From Bacteroidetes bacterium MED-G17 (GTDB taxonomy: Bacteria; Bacteroidota; Bacteroidia; NS11-12g; UBA9320): 64,000 bases of DNA. Where the stretch lies: positions 1 to 64,000 of the forward strand of contig NTKK01000003.1 in NCBI GenBank assembly GCA_002457675.1. The letters run 5' to 3'. Shown piece after piece: positions 9,340 to 18,146 of the stretch (its first letter is position 1; the number at the start of each line of letters is the position of its first letter). Position numbers and translations under genes: made by a program. The notes beneath the pieces are model-generated. The model saw only the letters and a list, made by a program, of their open reading frames with translations, was not told where the DNA came from and ran no database searches.

Positions 9340-10146
9340 ATGAAAGAAATAATTGAATCGGCTTGGGAGAACAGGGAATTACTTAAAGAGCAATATGTTC
9401 AGGAGGCTTTGAATGCCTTGGTACATCAAGTAGATGAAGGGAAATTACGCTGTGCAGAACCTTCAGGAAAGAATTGGATTGTAAATGATTGGGTAAAAAA
9501 AGGAATCATATTGTTTTTCCCTATTAGCAAAATGGAAAAAATAGAGCTTGGCCCATTTGAGTTTCACGACAAAATGAAGTTGAAAACAGGTTATGCCGAA
9601 AAACAAATTCGGGTTGTCCCTCATGCCGTAGCAAGGTATGGTGCATATATTGCTCCTTCCGTGGTAATGATGCCAAGCTACATAAATATAGGTGCATATG
9701 TAGATAGGGGGACTATGGTAGACACTTGGGCAACGGTAGGCTCTTGTGCACAAATTGGTCAAGATGTACATTTAAGCGGTGGGGTAGGAATTGGCGGTGT
9801 TCTTGAACCAGTACAGGCTGCTCCTGTAATTATTGAAGATGGAGCGTTTATTGGTTCTCGATGTATTATTGTAGAAGGAGTGAAAATTGGCAAAGAAGCA
9901 GTAATTGGTGCAGGCGTAACACTCACAAAGAGCACCAAAATTATCAATGTTAGTCAAAGTGAATCAATTGAGATTAAAGGACATATACCGCCACGTTCGG
10001 TAGTGATACCGGGCAGTATGACAAAACAATTCTCTGCTGGATCATATAATGTAAACTGCGCGTTAATAATAGGAGAAAGAAAAGAAAGCACGGACAAAAA
10101 AACAAGCTTGAATCAAGCCCTCAGAACATACGATATTTCAGTGTAG
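9340..10146 (+). CDS. dapD: 2,3,4,5-tetrahydropyridine-2,6-dicarboxylate N-succinyltransferase
   Basis: Acyltransferase of the succinylase branch of lysine and diaminopimelate synthesis, using succinyl-CoA; the product feeds peptidoglycan. The C-terminal two thirds are a left-handed beta-helix of hexapeptide repeats (for example YINIGAYVDRGTMVDTWATV, IIEDGAFIGSRCIIVEGVKI). The ORF track starts at 9262, but family members begin with MKEIIESAWENRELL, so I use the ATG at 9340 (268 aa). An ATATTTG element lies 9 bp upstream of it, implying a very short leader. It stands alone, divergent from the S9 peptidase gene, and a weak hairpin follows it. Confidence 0.93.
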   Translation: MKEIIESAWENRELLKEQYVQEALNALVHQVDEGKLRCAEPSGKNWIVNDWVKKGIILFFPISKMEKIELGPFEFHDKMKLKTGYAEKQIRVVPHAVARYGAYIAPSVVMMPSYINIGAYVDRGTMVDTWATVGSCAQIGQDVHLSGGVGIGGVLEPVQAAPVIIEDGAFIGSRCIIVEGVKIGKEAVIGAGVTLTKSTKIINVSQSESIEIKGHIPPRSVVIPGSMTKQFSAGSYNVNCALIIGERKESTDKKTSLNQALRTYDISV

Positions 10147-10147
10147 T

Positions 10148-10170
10148 CAAACAAACATTTGTTTGGTTTT
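10148..10170 (+). terminator. Weak hairpin after dapD
   Basis: CAAACAA-acat-TTGTTTG is a perfect 7-bp stem with a 4-base loop, extended by a T-G pair and followed by gTTTTc. It starts 2 bp after the dapD stop. AT-rich with a short T run, so only a moderate candidate. Confidence 0.45.
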
Positions 10171-10287
10171 CAGTGATTTGTATTAAACATAGTGTATTTT
10201 TGCTCGTTTAATTTAAACAACTTCTAAATTCACAGATTGTGCATTTTTTTTAGGGGTGAATTGTGCTGTCCATGTCGAAGTAAAAAA

Positions 10288-10295
10288 TAACTTTG
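10288..10295 (+). promoter_or_regulatory. Candidate -7 element of the cytochrome oxidase operon
   Basis: TAACTTTG matches the Bacteroidota -7 consensus TAnnTTTG exactly and lies 15 bp before the ATG at 10311, predicting a leader of only about 8-12 nt. A second exact match, TATTTTTG at 10195-10202, could give a longer transcript. I could not place a convincing -33 TTTG at the usual spacing for either. The 164-bp gap between dapD and this gene holds only these elements and the dapD hairpin. Confidence 0.5.
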
Positions 10296-10310
10296 TGTCA
10301 ACATTCAAAT

Positions 10311-12050
10311 ATGAGAACAATTGCTCTTGTGTGCACCGTATTTTTTGGTCAGTTTTTATTAACCCAAAGTGCATTAGCGCTAGACCAAACTATTACTGGT
10401 TTTGAAATCACCGATTCCTACATTGCTAATGGGAAAAAATTGTATTCAAGCAAATGCGCCTCTTGTCACGCTTTAAACAACAAGTTGGTAGGGCCAGCAC
10501 TCAAAAATGTTCACCAAAAGTATGATTTTGAATGGCTCAAAAAGTGGATAAAAAATAGTCAGAAATTGATCAAATCGGGCGATGCACAAGCCGTTGCTGT
10601 TTGGGAAGAATACAAACCTCAAGTGATGAATAGCTTTGAAAACTTGAGTGATGAAGAGATTGGGAGCATTGTAATGTATATTGAAGATGCCTCATCAGGA
10701 GGGGGAAGTAAATCAGGAACTTCGGGTGGTGGAAGCGCTGTGCCGCGTGAACCTCCATCAAAACAAATGGTGAAAAAAGTTAGTTGGGGTTTGGCTTTCA
10801 TTTTGATTGCCCTTTTGGCATTGGTAATATTGCTGTTTAAAATCTTGGACAATGTGAGTAAATTACTCGGACGAGATTTGATTCAATGGAACAGACTTAA
10901 TGGCAACCTGTTTTTGGTATTTTTGATCGCTCTATTTGGACTTACTATTTATGAATTTACCATACATGGGAAATATACTTTAATAGGGAACGCAGCAAGT
11001 GAACACGGTGTCTGGATAGACAATATGATGATCACCACGCTAATTGTAACCTCAATAGTATTTTTTATTACTCAATTTTTACTGTTTTACTTTTCTTTTA
11101 GATACCAAGAGAGACCAAACCAAAAAGCACTTTACTATCCAGTAAATGACAAACTTGAATTGGTTTGGACCATTATCCCCGCAATTTTTTTGACTTTGCT
11201 TGTAACCAGGGGGTTACAGACTTGGCAGAAAATCGTATATGCCGATACAGAAGCTACGCAAAAAATTGAAGTTTTTGCTTACCAATTTGGATGGAAAGCA
11301 CGTTATCCTGGAGAGGACAATCAACTAGGCAAAGCAAGTTATAACTTAATATCTTCTACAAATGAATTAGGCGTTGCAAACCGGATTGAAGCTCAAAAAC
11401 TAATTGAGACACTTGATGAAGAAATCGCTTCAGTAAAAAAAGACATAAATGAAATACCAATCAAATTAGGGGAGTTAAAATCTACTTATGGTGGTTTAGT
11501 AGGCGATGAAAGAAAAGCGCATCAAGCAAATATTGATGCCTATGAGAACGGCGAGAAATTAGGGGAATATCAAAGAGCAATTAGACGTAAAAAGGTTCAG
11601 ATAGATAGAATTAAGCAATCTTTGCTTGTTGAAGAGGGGTCAATGTATGATCAAAAAGGAAACGATGATATCTTAATTGATGATGAAATACACCTCGTTG
11701 TAAACAAACCAGTAACCATGAAATTTAGAGCTAGGGATGTAATTCATTCTGCTTTTTTTGCACATTTTAGAACACAGATGAATGTCGTTCCTGGACTGCC
11801 AACCCAATTTACTTTTACACCTACCGTTACTTCAACGGATATGAGGTCGAAATTGAAAAATAAAGATTTTGACTACAATTTAGTTTGTAATAAAATCTGC
11901 GGGAATGCTCACTTTAATATGAAATTGAAAGTTATAGTAGAAGATCAGAAATCATATGATCAATGGCTCTCTGACAAACAGGCTATGTTTGTCAATCAAA
12001 ATGAAAAAAATGTTGAACCACAAGAACAAAATTTAGCAAGTATAAATTAG
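10311..12050 (+). CDS. coxB: Cytochrome c domain fused to cytochrome c oxidase subunit II
   Basis: CuA-bearing subunit of the heme-copper oxidase with its own electron donor fused at the N terminus (579 aa from ATG 10311; the track begins 6 codons early at a TTG). Order: signal peptide 1-24; class I cytochrome c with CASCH at 49-53 and probable axial Met106; a Gly/Ser/Pro linker at about 129-150; four membrane segments (about 158-178, 199-216, 240-262, 284-300); the CuA domain. CuA ligands are His479, Cys526, Cys530, His534 and Met537 in CNKICGNAHFNM. A charged coiled-coil-like insertion (about 355-445) interrupts the CuA domain. In caa3 oxidases the cytochrome c is fused at the C terminus instead. 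CNKIC has Lys where CxEIC has Glu. First gene of the cox operon. Confidence 0.93.
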   Translation: MRTIALVCTVFFGQFLLTQSALALDQTITGFEITDSYIANGKKLYSSKCASCHALNNKLVGPALKNVHQKYDFEWLKKWIKNSQKLIKSGDAQAVAVWEEYKPQVMNSFENLSDEEIGSIVMYIEDASSGGGSKSGTSGGGSAVPREPPSKQMVKKVSWGLAFILIALLALVILLFKILDNVSKLLGRDLIQWNRLNGNLFLVFLIALFGLTIYEFTIHGKYTLIGNAASEHGVWIDNMMITTLIVTSIVFFITQFLLFYFSFRYQERPNQKALYYPVNDKLELVWTIIPAIFLTLLVTRGLQTWQKIVYADTEATQKIEVFAYQFGWKARYPGEDNQLGKASYNLISSTNELGVANRIEAQKLIETLDEEIASVKKDINEIPIKLGELKSTYGGLVGDERKAHQANIDAYENGEKLGEYQRAIRRKKVQIDRIKQSLLVEEGSMYDQKGNDDILIDDEIHLVVNKPVTMKFRARDVIHSAFFAHFRTQMNVVPGLPTQFTFTPTVTSTDMRSKLKNKDFDYNLVCNKICGNAHFNMKLKVIVEDQKSYDQWLSDKQAMFVNQNEKNVEPQEQNLASIN

Positions 12051-12058
12051 TAAGTAAA

Positions 12059-13924
12059 ATGAGTGCACACGCAGAATATAAAGAAAGTTTCGTCTCGAAG
12101 TATATTTTTAGCCGAGACCATAAAATGATCAGCAAGCAGTTCCTAATTACGGGAATTGTTATGGGTGTAATTGGTATGACGATGTCTATACTTTTTCGTC
12201 TTCAGTTGGCATATCCAGACACGAGCTTTCCGATTTTGGAATGGCTTTTTGGAAAATGGGCGCCCGGAGGCAAATTAGACCCCGGTTATTATATGGCTTT
12301 GGTAACTATTCATGGTACTATTATGGTGTTTTGGGTATTGACTGCTGGACTAAGTGGAACTTTTGCCAACTTGCTCATTCCATTGCAAGTAGGAGCTAGA
12401 GATATGGCTTCTCCAACTTTAAATATGCTTTCTTATTGGTTCTTTTTCTTATCGACTTTGGTTTTGATGAGTTCATTTTTTGTGCAAACAGGACCTGCTT
12501 CTGGAGGCTGGACAGTTTATCCGCCATTGTCGGCATTGCCGCAAGCGATGGCTGGGTCTGGTTTAGGAATGACGCTTTGGCTAAGCTCGATAGTCTTATT
12601 TATTATTTCTCAGCTTATGGCGGGTATAAATTATATATCAACGATTTTAAATATGCGAACCAAAGGTATGAGCATGAGCCGCTTGCCTCTAACAGTTTGG
12701 GCCTTATTATTCACTGCCATTGTTGGTTTGTTGTCTTTCCCAGTTTTGTTATCTGGCGGGCTCTTTTTAATGTTTGACAGATTGGCAGGGACTAGTTTTT
12801 ATTTATCAGATATTTATTTGAGCGGCGTCGGCGCTTTGGAGCATTCTGGAGGTAGCCCTATTTTGTTTCAACATCTATTTTGGTTTTTAGGACATCCGGA
12901 AGTTTATATTATTATCATGCCTGCGTTGGGGATTGCTTCAGAAGTGATTTCGGTAAATTCTCGTAAACCAATTTTTGGCTATCGTGCGATGGTTATTTCA
13001 TTGCTGGGCATCTCATTTTTGTCATTTATTGTATGGGGTCATCATATGTTTATTACAGGAATGAATCCTTTCTTGGGAACAGTATTCTTAATCACTACCC
13101 TGATAATTGCTGTACCTTCTGCAGTAAAAGTTTTCAATTATCTTGCTACCCTATGGCGTGGTAACTTAAGGTTTACTAATGGGATGATGTTTGCTATAGG
13201 TTTGGTTTCTCTATTTATTTCCGGAGGACTTACGGGTATTTGGCTAGGTAATGCAACTTTAGATATACAGCTCCATGACACCTATTTCGTTGTTGCACAC
13301 TTTCACATTGTAATGGGTGCTTCTGCCATATTTGGTATGTTGGCTGGAATTTACCATTGGTATCCCAGAATGTTTGGCCGTTTGATGAACAAACCCTTAG
13401 GCTACATTCATTTTTGGTTGACTTTTATTTCAGCATATTTGGTTTTCTTTCCGATGCATTTTATGGGGTTGGCTGGAGTACCTAGAAGATACTATCAATT
13501 TACATTACTTCCTGAATATGGTATTTGGATGGACGTTAATGTCTTGATTACTATTGCGGCCATTATAGGCGGGGTTGCTCAGTTGATTTTTATATACAAC
13601 TTTTTTAGTAGTATGTTTATAGGAGAAAAGTCTCCACAAAATCCCTGGCGATCCAATACCCTTGAGTGGACTTCTCCAATTGAAGGAATTCATGGCAATT
13701 GGGAGGGTGAATTGCCTACTGTTTATAGATGGGCATATGATTATAGTAAACCTGGTGAAGAAGATGATTACATCCTCCAAACTGTTCCCGACGAAGGACA
13801 AATTAATCCTTTAGTTTCTCCGCTGATGGATCCGGTTCCAGACGGAGAAAAAATTGAAGACGTAAGTGTCTCATTTTCAATACTCCTAAAGCGGTGGTTC
13901 GGTTTCAACCGAGGCGTAGCTTGA
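12059..13924 (+). CDS. coxA: Cytochrome c oxidase subunit I
   Basis: Catalytic subunit of the inner-membrane oxidase that reduces oxygen to water and pumps protons. Low-spin heme ligands are His85 (TIHGT) and His416; the high-spin heme ligand is His414 in HDTYFVVAHFHIV. CuB is bound by His279 and the pair His328-His329 (WGHHMF); Tyr283 in HPEVY is the residue cross-linked to a CuB histidine in A-type enzymes. Length 621 aa with about 12 or more membrane segments and a hydrophilic C-terminal tail of about 80 residues. It begins 8 bp after coxB and is followed 4 bp later by the heme A synthase gene. Confidence 0.97.
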   Translation: MSAHAEYKESFVSKYIFSRDHKMISKQFLITGIVMGVIGMTMSILFRLQLAYPDTSFPILEWLFGKWAPGGKLDPGYYMALVTIHGTIMVFWVLTAGLSGTFANLLIPLQVGARDMASPTLNMLSYWFFFLSTLVLMSSFFVQTGPASGGWTVYPPLSALPQAMAGSGLGMTLWLSSIVLFIISQLMAGINYISTILNMRTKGMSMSRLPLTVWALLFTAIVGLLSFPVLLSGGLFLMFDRLAGTSFYLSDIYLSGVGALEHSGGSPILFQHLFWFLGHPEVYIIIMPALGIASEVISVNSRKPIFGYRAMVISLLGISFLSFIVWGHHMFITGMNPFLGTVFLITTLIIAVPSAVKVFNYLATLWRGNLRFTNGMMFAIGLVSLFISGGLTGIWLGNATLDIQLHDTYFVVAHFHIVMGASAIFGMLAGIYHWYPRMFGRLMNKPLGYIHFWLTFISAYLVFFPMHFMGLAGVPRRYYQFTLLPEYGIWMDVNVLITIAAIIGGVAQLIFIYNFFSSMFIGEKSPQNPWRSNTLEWTSPIEGIHGNWEGELPTVYRWAYDYSKPGEEDDYILQTVPDEGQINPLVSPLMDPVPDGEKIEDVSVSFSILLKRWFGFNRGVA

Positions 13925-13928
13925 TGGT

Positions 13929-14939
13929 ATGCGTTTCTTGAATGGAAACCTTTACAAAACATTTGCTGGCTTATCGGTAATCGGTGTTTTTGGACTTTTT
14001 GTTCTGGGTGGTCTCGTAAGAAGTACAGGTTCTGGAATGGGTTGTCCAGATTGGCCTCTTTGTTATGGAAAGTATGCTCCACCTCTTTCCGAAGATGAAT
14101 TACCAGAAAATTATCAAGAAGTTTTCAATCAACAACGACTGGTTAAAGTAGATAATCTAGTTCAATTACTTAATACACTAGGGATGGAAAGGCAAGCAGA
14201 ATTGATTTTGGCTAGTCCATACTTGAGAAATGGTCACAAGTTTAGTGTTGTAAAAGCATACATAGAATACATCAACCGCCTTTGGGGCGTTTTGGTTGGT
14301 ATTTTTGTTTTAATCATGTTGTTTTTTGCATTAATTAAAAGAAAGGAACTTGGAGTTAAACTTTTTTGGCCAATTTTTGGATTTTTGATGGTTCTTATCA
14401 ATGGTTGGATAGGCTCTAAAGTAGTTGATTCCAATTTATTGGGTGGATTAGTCACTTTTCATTTTTTCTTTGCAATGGTGGCGCTGCTGGCATTGATTTG
14501 GAGCCATCCATATCGGATTACATTTGAGGATGCTCAAAAACCAAAAATTTGGTTAAGTCTGGGTTTATCTATTTCTCTTTTTATACAAATGCTAGTTGGT
14601 ACTTGGGTAAGAGAATTGGTTGATTTTCAGCATGCGAATGGATTTGTTTTTGACTTGCATGCATACAAAATATTGGGTCACTCTTTTTCTTTTCACCGTT
14701 TAGGGTTCTTAGTCTCTTTATCTTTATCCTTTTTACAATATAGAGCCATGGGTTATTCAAGATCAATTTCTTTTTACATAATGGTTTTAATTGTTTTCCA
14801 AGCGGTTAATGGAAGTTTAAATTTGTTTTTTGATTTTCCAGGCTTTTGGCAGGCAAGCCATATTTTCTTTGCGGCCTTGGTATTAAGTCTACAGTTATAT
14901 TTTTTTAAATCTACACTTTTTTTGAAAAAGCATGATTGA
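13929..14939 (+). CDS. ctaA: Heme A synthase (COX15/CtaA family)
   Basis: Membrane enzyme that oxidises the C8 methyl of heme O to the formyl group of heme A, the cofactor of the CoxA next to it. Motifs seen are RSTGSGMGCPDWPLCYGKY in the first periplasmic loop, EYINRLWG with a conserved Glu/Arg pair, FHFFFAM, and HRLGF near the C-terminal half; the histidines would ligate heme. About 8 membrane segments in 336 aa. It starts 4 bp after coxA and overlaps ctaB by 8 bp, so this is one operon with translational coupling. Confidence 0.93.
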   Translation: MRFLNGNLYKTFAGLSVIGVFGLFVLGGLVRSTGSGMGCPDWPLCYGKYAPPLSEDELPENYQEVFNQQRLVKVDNLVQLLNTLGMERQAELILASPYLRNGHKFSVVKAYIEYINRLWGVLVGIFVLIMLFFALIKRKELGVKLFWPIFGFLMVLINGWIGSKVVDSNLLGGLVTFHFFFAMVALLALIWSHPYRITFEDAQKPKIWLSLGLSISLFIQMLVGTWVRELVDFQHANGFVFDLHAYKILGHSFSFHRLGFLVSLSLSFLQYRAMGYSRSISFYIMVLIVFQAVNGSLNLFFDFPGFWQASHIFFAALVLSLQLYFFKSTLFLKKHD

Positions 14940-15777
14940 ACTTCGAGCGTATTTAGGCTTAGTCAAAATGCGACTTACCACTACCGTTGTATTGTCTGCT
15001 GTTTTTGGCTATTTTATTGGTTTGGAGTCTTTTGATTGGTCAACATTCTTGTCATTGGTTCTTGGCGGATTCTTAGTGGTTTCTTCATCAAATACATTTA
15101 ATCAGATTTTTGAAATAAAACAAGATGCACAAATGAAAAGAACCAAAAAAAGACCACTTGTTAACAAGGATCTTTCAACTAAACAGGCTCTCTTATTTGG
15201 CGCTCTTTCTGGAATTATTGGAATTCTGATCTTGTACATATTTGTGCACCCCTTGTCTGCTTATTTGGGAATTTTATCTCTCATCTCATATGCCTTTATG
15301 TATACGCCATTAAAAGGTATTAGCTCATTTTCTGTATTTGTTGGTGCATTTCCAGGCGCTTTCCCGCCGTTAATAGGTTGGGTTGCTGCTACTCACCACC
15401 TTGGATTTCAAGGTTTTTTGATTTTTGGTATTCAGTTTTTGTGGCAGTTCCCACACTTTTGGTCGATAGCTTGGTTATTAAAAGATGATTATGAAAAAGC
15501 CAATTATAAACTTTTGCCATCAGAAAATTTGGCTTCTGTATCTCAGTTGATTTATTGGTATTTGATTATGTTGTTAATGGCCTCAGTTTTACCTACTTTT
15601 TTCCTCATGGCAGGAAAGATATACTTGATTTTTGCGATTCTAATGAGTTTTGCCTTGATTTACTTTGCGGGCAGATTGGGTAAAAACCAAGACAATAAAT
15701 CTGCAAAGCAACTCATGATAGCAACAATACTGTACAATCCTTTGTTATATCTTTTTTTAATCATTGATAAAATCTAA
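14932..15777 (+). CDS. ctaB: Protoheme IX farnesyltransferase (heme O synthase)
   Basis: UbiA-superfamily membrane prenyltransferase that adds farnesyl to heme B, giving heme O for CtaA. The active-site region reads NQIFEIKQDAQMKRTKKRPL, the family pattern N-x3-E/D-x4-D-x2-M-x-RT-x2-RPL. A second acidic region is WLLKDDYEKA. Eight to nine membrane segments in 281 aa, normal length. Start ATG 14932 lies inside the end of ctaA. The genes ctaA and ctaB together make the oxidase operon self-sufficient for heme A. Confidence 0.94.
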   Translation: MIELRAYLGLVKMRLTTTVVLSAVFGYFIGLESFDWSTFLSLVLGGFLVVSSSNTFNQIFEIKQDAQMKRTKKRPLVNKDLSTKQALLFGALSGIIGILILYIFVHPLSAYLGILSLISYAFMYTPLKGISSFSVFVGAFPGAFPPLIGWVAATHHLGFQGFLIFGIQFLWQFPHFWSIAWLLKDDYEKANYKLLPSENLASVSQLIYWYLIMLLMASVLPTFFLMAGKIYLIFAILMSFALIYFAGRLGKNQDNKSAKQLMIATILYNPLLYLFLIIDKI

Positions 15778-15782
15778 TATTC

Positions 15783-16352
15783 ATGAATATCTCAAAAGAA
15801 GCTTCCGAAAATGTAAATCCAAAGAAATTTAGTTTATGGTTATTTCTTATAGCAATTATTATGCTTTTTGCCGGTTTTACAAGTGCTTACATTGTTAGAA
15901 TTAAAGAGGGTAACTGGCTTGAGTTTGAATTGCCTGAAATTTTCTTGTATTCGTCTATTACCATACTTATAAGTTCTTTAACGATGATTTGGGCTTACCG
16001 AGCAGCAAAAAATGATGAAATTAAATCTGTCCAGTTTGGATTATTGGCTACATTTTTTCTTGGTATACTTTTTCTTTCGCAACAACTTATGGGTTTTGGA
16101 GAATTGATTTCAAGAGGCTTGCATTTTGTTCAGAAGGGAGATAAAATATCGGCGAGTTTTTTTTATGTAATCGCAGGAGTTCACTGGCTTCATCTTTTAG
16201 GAGGATTATTGGTTTTACTTGTTTTACTGGTTAGATCACTTCGTTCAGAAATACATAAAAAAAATCTCTTATCTATAAACATGTTAAATACATACTGGCA
16301 CTTTATAGGTATTCTGTGGGTCTACTTATATTTGTTTTTGTATTTTGCATAA
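15783..16352 (+). CDS. Cytochrome c oxidase subunit III family protein (first copy)
   Basis: Heme-copper oxidase subunit III family, 189 aa with about five membrane segments. Family features are FTSAYIVR in helix 1, the SQQLMG...EL segment, FFYVIAGVHWLHLLGGL and the final NTYWHFIGILWVYLYLFLY helix. It is shorter and more diverged than the second copy that follows 12 bp later. Tandem subunit III genes are usual in Bacteroidota cox operons; this first one may have a structural or assembly role. Starts 5 bp after ctaB. Confidence 0.85.
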   Translation: MNISKEASENVNPKKFSLWLFLIAIIMLFAGFTSAYIVRIKEGNWLEFELPEIFLYSSITILISSLTMIWAYRAAKNDEIKSVQFGLLATFFLGILFLSQQLMGFGELISRGLHFVQKGDKISASFFYVIAGVHWLHLLGGLLVLLVLLVRSLRSEIHKKNLLSINMLNTYWHFIGILWVYLYLFLYFA

Positions 16353-16364
16353 TAGATAAATCGC

Positions 16365-17120
16365 ATGGCCCAAGTGGTAACAACGTCAAAATTAGAAAAG
16401 TGGGGCGGGGGTAACTCTCCTTTCCGTGTAAGTTGGGGAAAATTAATGATGTGGATATTTCTTCTCTCCGACGCATTTACATTTTCAGCATTGTTAATTG
16501 CTTATGGTGCTTTAAGGTTTAGTTCTGTTGCTGCTCCTGTATTTAAAATACCTTTTGGCACAGATTTGCATCATAAATTTGGTCATTTCATAGAAACTAT
16601 GCAACACAAGGGTATTTTTACACCAAATACATGGCCTGCGCCAGACTTGGTTTTTAATCATCTCCCTTTTGCTCATGGTATACACCTTCCACTAATTTTT
16701 GTTTCCATCATGACTTTTATTCTGATTTTTAGTTCTGTAACTATGGTTTTGGCTGTAGAGGCTGGTCAAAGAATGCAAAAAAGTGAGGTTTCAAAATATA
16801 TGCTGATGACAATCGTTGGTGGTTTTGCATTCTTAGGTTGTCAGGCTTGGGAATGGACTCAATTTATAACCGAAGGTGCAAGCCTAACAAGCAATCCATT
16901 TGGTGTGCCTGATTTTGCCGCTTTTTTCTTCGTTGTTACGGGTTTTCATGGTTTCCATGTTTTCAGTGGAGTGGTCTTAAATATTATTATTTACTTAATG
17001 AATTTACGATCTGCTTTTGATAAACGTGGGCATTATGAAATGGTAGAAAAAGTTGGTTTATACTGGCATTTTGTTGACTTAGTTTGGGTTTTTGTATTTA
17101 CTTTTTTTTATTTAATTTAA
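16365..17120 (+). CDS. coxC: Cytochrome c oxidase subunit III (second copy)
   Basis: The more typical subunit III, 251 aa: KLMMWIFLLSDAFTFSALLIAYG at the N terminus, GCQAWEWTQFI, FFVVTGFHGFHVFSGV and YWHFVDLVWVFVFTFFYL at the C terminus, all family signatures. Between the first and second helices is a hydrophilic stretch of about 50 residues that includes a histidine-rich portion. It supports oxygen and proton delivery to subunit I. Separated from the first copy by 12 bp. Confidence 0.92.
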   Translation: MAQVVTTSKLEKWGGGNSPFRVSWGKLMMWIFLLSDAFTFSALLIAYGALRFSSVAAPVFKIPFGTDLHHKFGHFIETMQHKGIFTPNTWPAPDLVFNHLPFAHGIHLPLIFVSIMTFILIFSSVTMVLAVEAGQRMQKSEVSKYMLMTIVGGFAFLGCQAWEWTQFITEGASLTSNPFGVPDFAAFFFVVTGFHGFHVFSGVVLNIIIYLMNLRSAFDKRGHYEMVEKVGLYWHFVDLVWVFVFTFFYLI

Positions 17121-17124
17121 ATTG

Positions 17125-17487
17125 ATGGCTGAAAAGATGACGACACAGAACATTCAAGATGAAAACGATTTTATTCCTGAAACATGGGTTCCAAAAGCTG
17201 AAAGTCATGGAACTAAGGACATTTGGCAAAAATTTTGGATACTTTTAGGTTTAACATTAATTGATATAATTATTTATTTTTTCCCAGAATCCGTTTTGGC
17301 GATGCCGATAAAAGCGGCTTTATTTATTGTTTTTGGAATAGCCAAAGCTTATTACATAGTGGGCACATTTATGCACCTCAAACATGAGCGTGTCGATTTA
17401 ATTATGTCTATTTTACTTCCAATATTTTTTATAATCTTTTTCATCATTTGGATGTTGCAAGAAGGTAACGCTTGGTTTAGCGCATGA
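17125..17487 (+). CDS. Cytochrome c oxidase subunit IV (CyoD/CoxD-like)
   Basis: Small membrane subunit of 120 aa. A hydrophilic N terminus (about 40 residues) is followed by three membrane segments; the KAYYIVGTFMHLKHER loop between the last two is typical of the prokaryotic subunit IV family. The track starts at a TTG one codon upstream; I use the ATG at 17125. Its stop overlaps the SCO1 start by 4 bp (ATGA). Position after coxC supports the call. Confidence 0.87.
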   Translation: MAEKMTTQNIQDENDFIPETWVPKAESHGTKDIWQKFWILLGLTLIDIIIYFFPESVLAMPIKAALFIVFGIAKAYYIVGTFMHLKHERVDLIMSILLPIFFIIFFIIWMLQEGNAWFSA

Positions 17488-18146
17488 CCAAAAAGTTAGG
17501 CGTAATCATAACACTTATTTTCTTGCTTGTCATTCCTGTACTTTGGGTAATACTTTACAAGTACAAAAGCGAGGTTGTCTATGAATATCTGCCAGTATAT
17601 GGAGATACTGAAACTATTCCCGGAGATACCATCCCCTATAAAATTGGTGAATTCTCATTTATAAATCAAGATGGAGATAGTGTAAACCAATCAACATTTG
17701 ATAATCAAATATTTGTGGCAAATTTTTTCTTCGCATCTTGCCCAGATATCTGTCCAGAAATGAATAGAAATTTAAGCTATTTAGTAGAAAAGTTTGAAAA
17801 TATCCCTGGTGTTCGATTCATCTCTCATACAGTAAACCCAGAACGTGACAACGTATCTGTTTTGAAAGAGTATGCCGAGCGCTTCGGTTTTGCTACTGAA
17901 AAGTGGCAATTCGTAACTGGTAAAAAGTCAGAAATATATGATTTGGCACAATTTAATTACCGAGCATTAGCAACGAAAGGCAACAGACCTGCAGATTTCA
18001 TACATAGTGAGAAGTTTTTTTTGATTGACAGAGAGAAAAGAATTCGTGGAATTTATGAAAGCCGAACCCATGACGTATATCGAGAAGTTCATGAAGATAT
18101 AAAAATGCTTTTCAAAGAATATAAAGACAAAGAAAGATATGACTGA
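17484..18146 (+). CDS. SCO1/SenC copper chaperone
   Basis: Membrane-anchored thioredoxin-fold protein that delivers copper to the CuA site of subunit II. An N-terminal membrane anchor (about residues 5-25) precedes the periplasmic domain. Copper ligands are the two cysteines of CPDIC and the later histidine in DFIHSEKFFLID. Length 220 aa is normal. It overlaps the subunit IV gene and the DUF420 gene, so it is within the operon and is the obvious metallochaperone for the CoxB fusion. Confidence 0.93.
   Translation: MTKKLGVIITLIFLLVIPVLWVILYKYKSEVVYEYLPVYGDTETIPGDTIPYKIGEFSFINQDGDSVNQSTFDNQIFVANFFFASCPDICPEMNRNLSYLVEKFENIPGVRFISHTVNPERDNVSVLKEYAERFGFATEKWQFVTGKKSEIYDLAQFNYRALATKGNRPADFIHSEKFFLIDREKRIRGIYESRTHDVYREVHEDIKMLFKEYKDKERYD

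Noticed and set aside
9463-9957. Overlapping minus-strand ORFs inside dapD
   Set aside because: Low-complexity antisense readings of the hexapeptide-repeat coding sequence; no family resemblance.
12436-12777. 113-aa ORF inside coxA
   Set aside because: Out-of-frame shadow of a strongly conserved gene; no start context or domain of its own.
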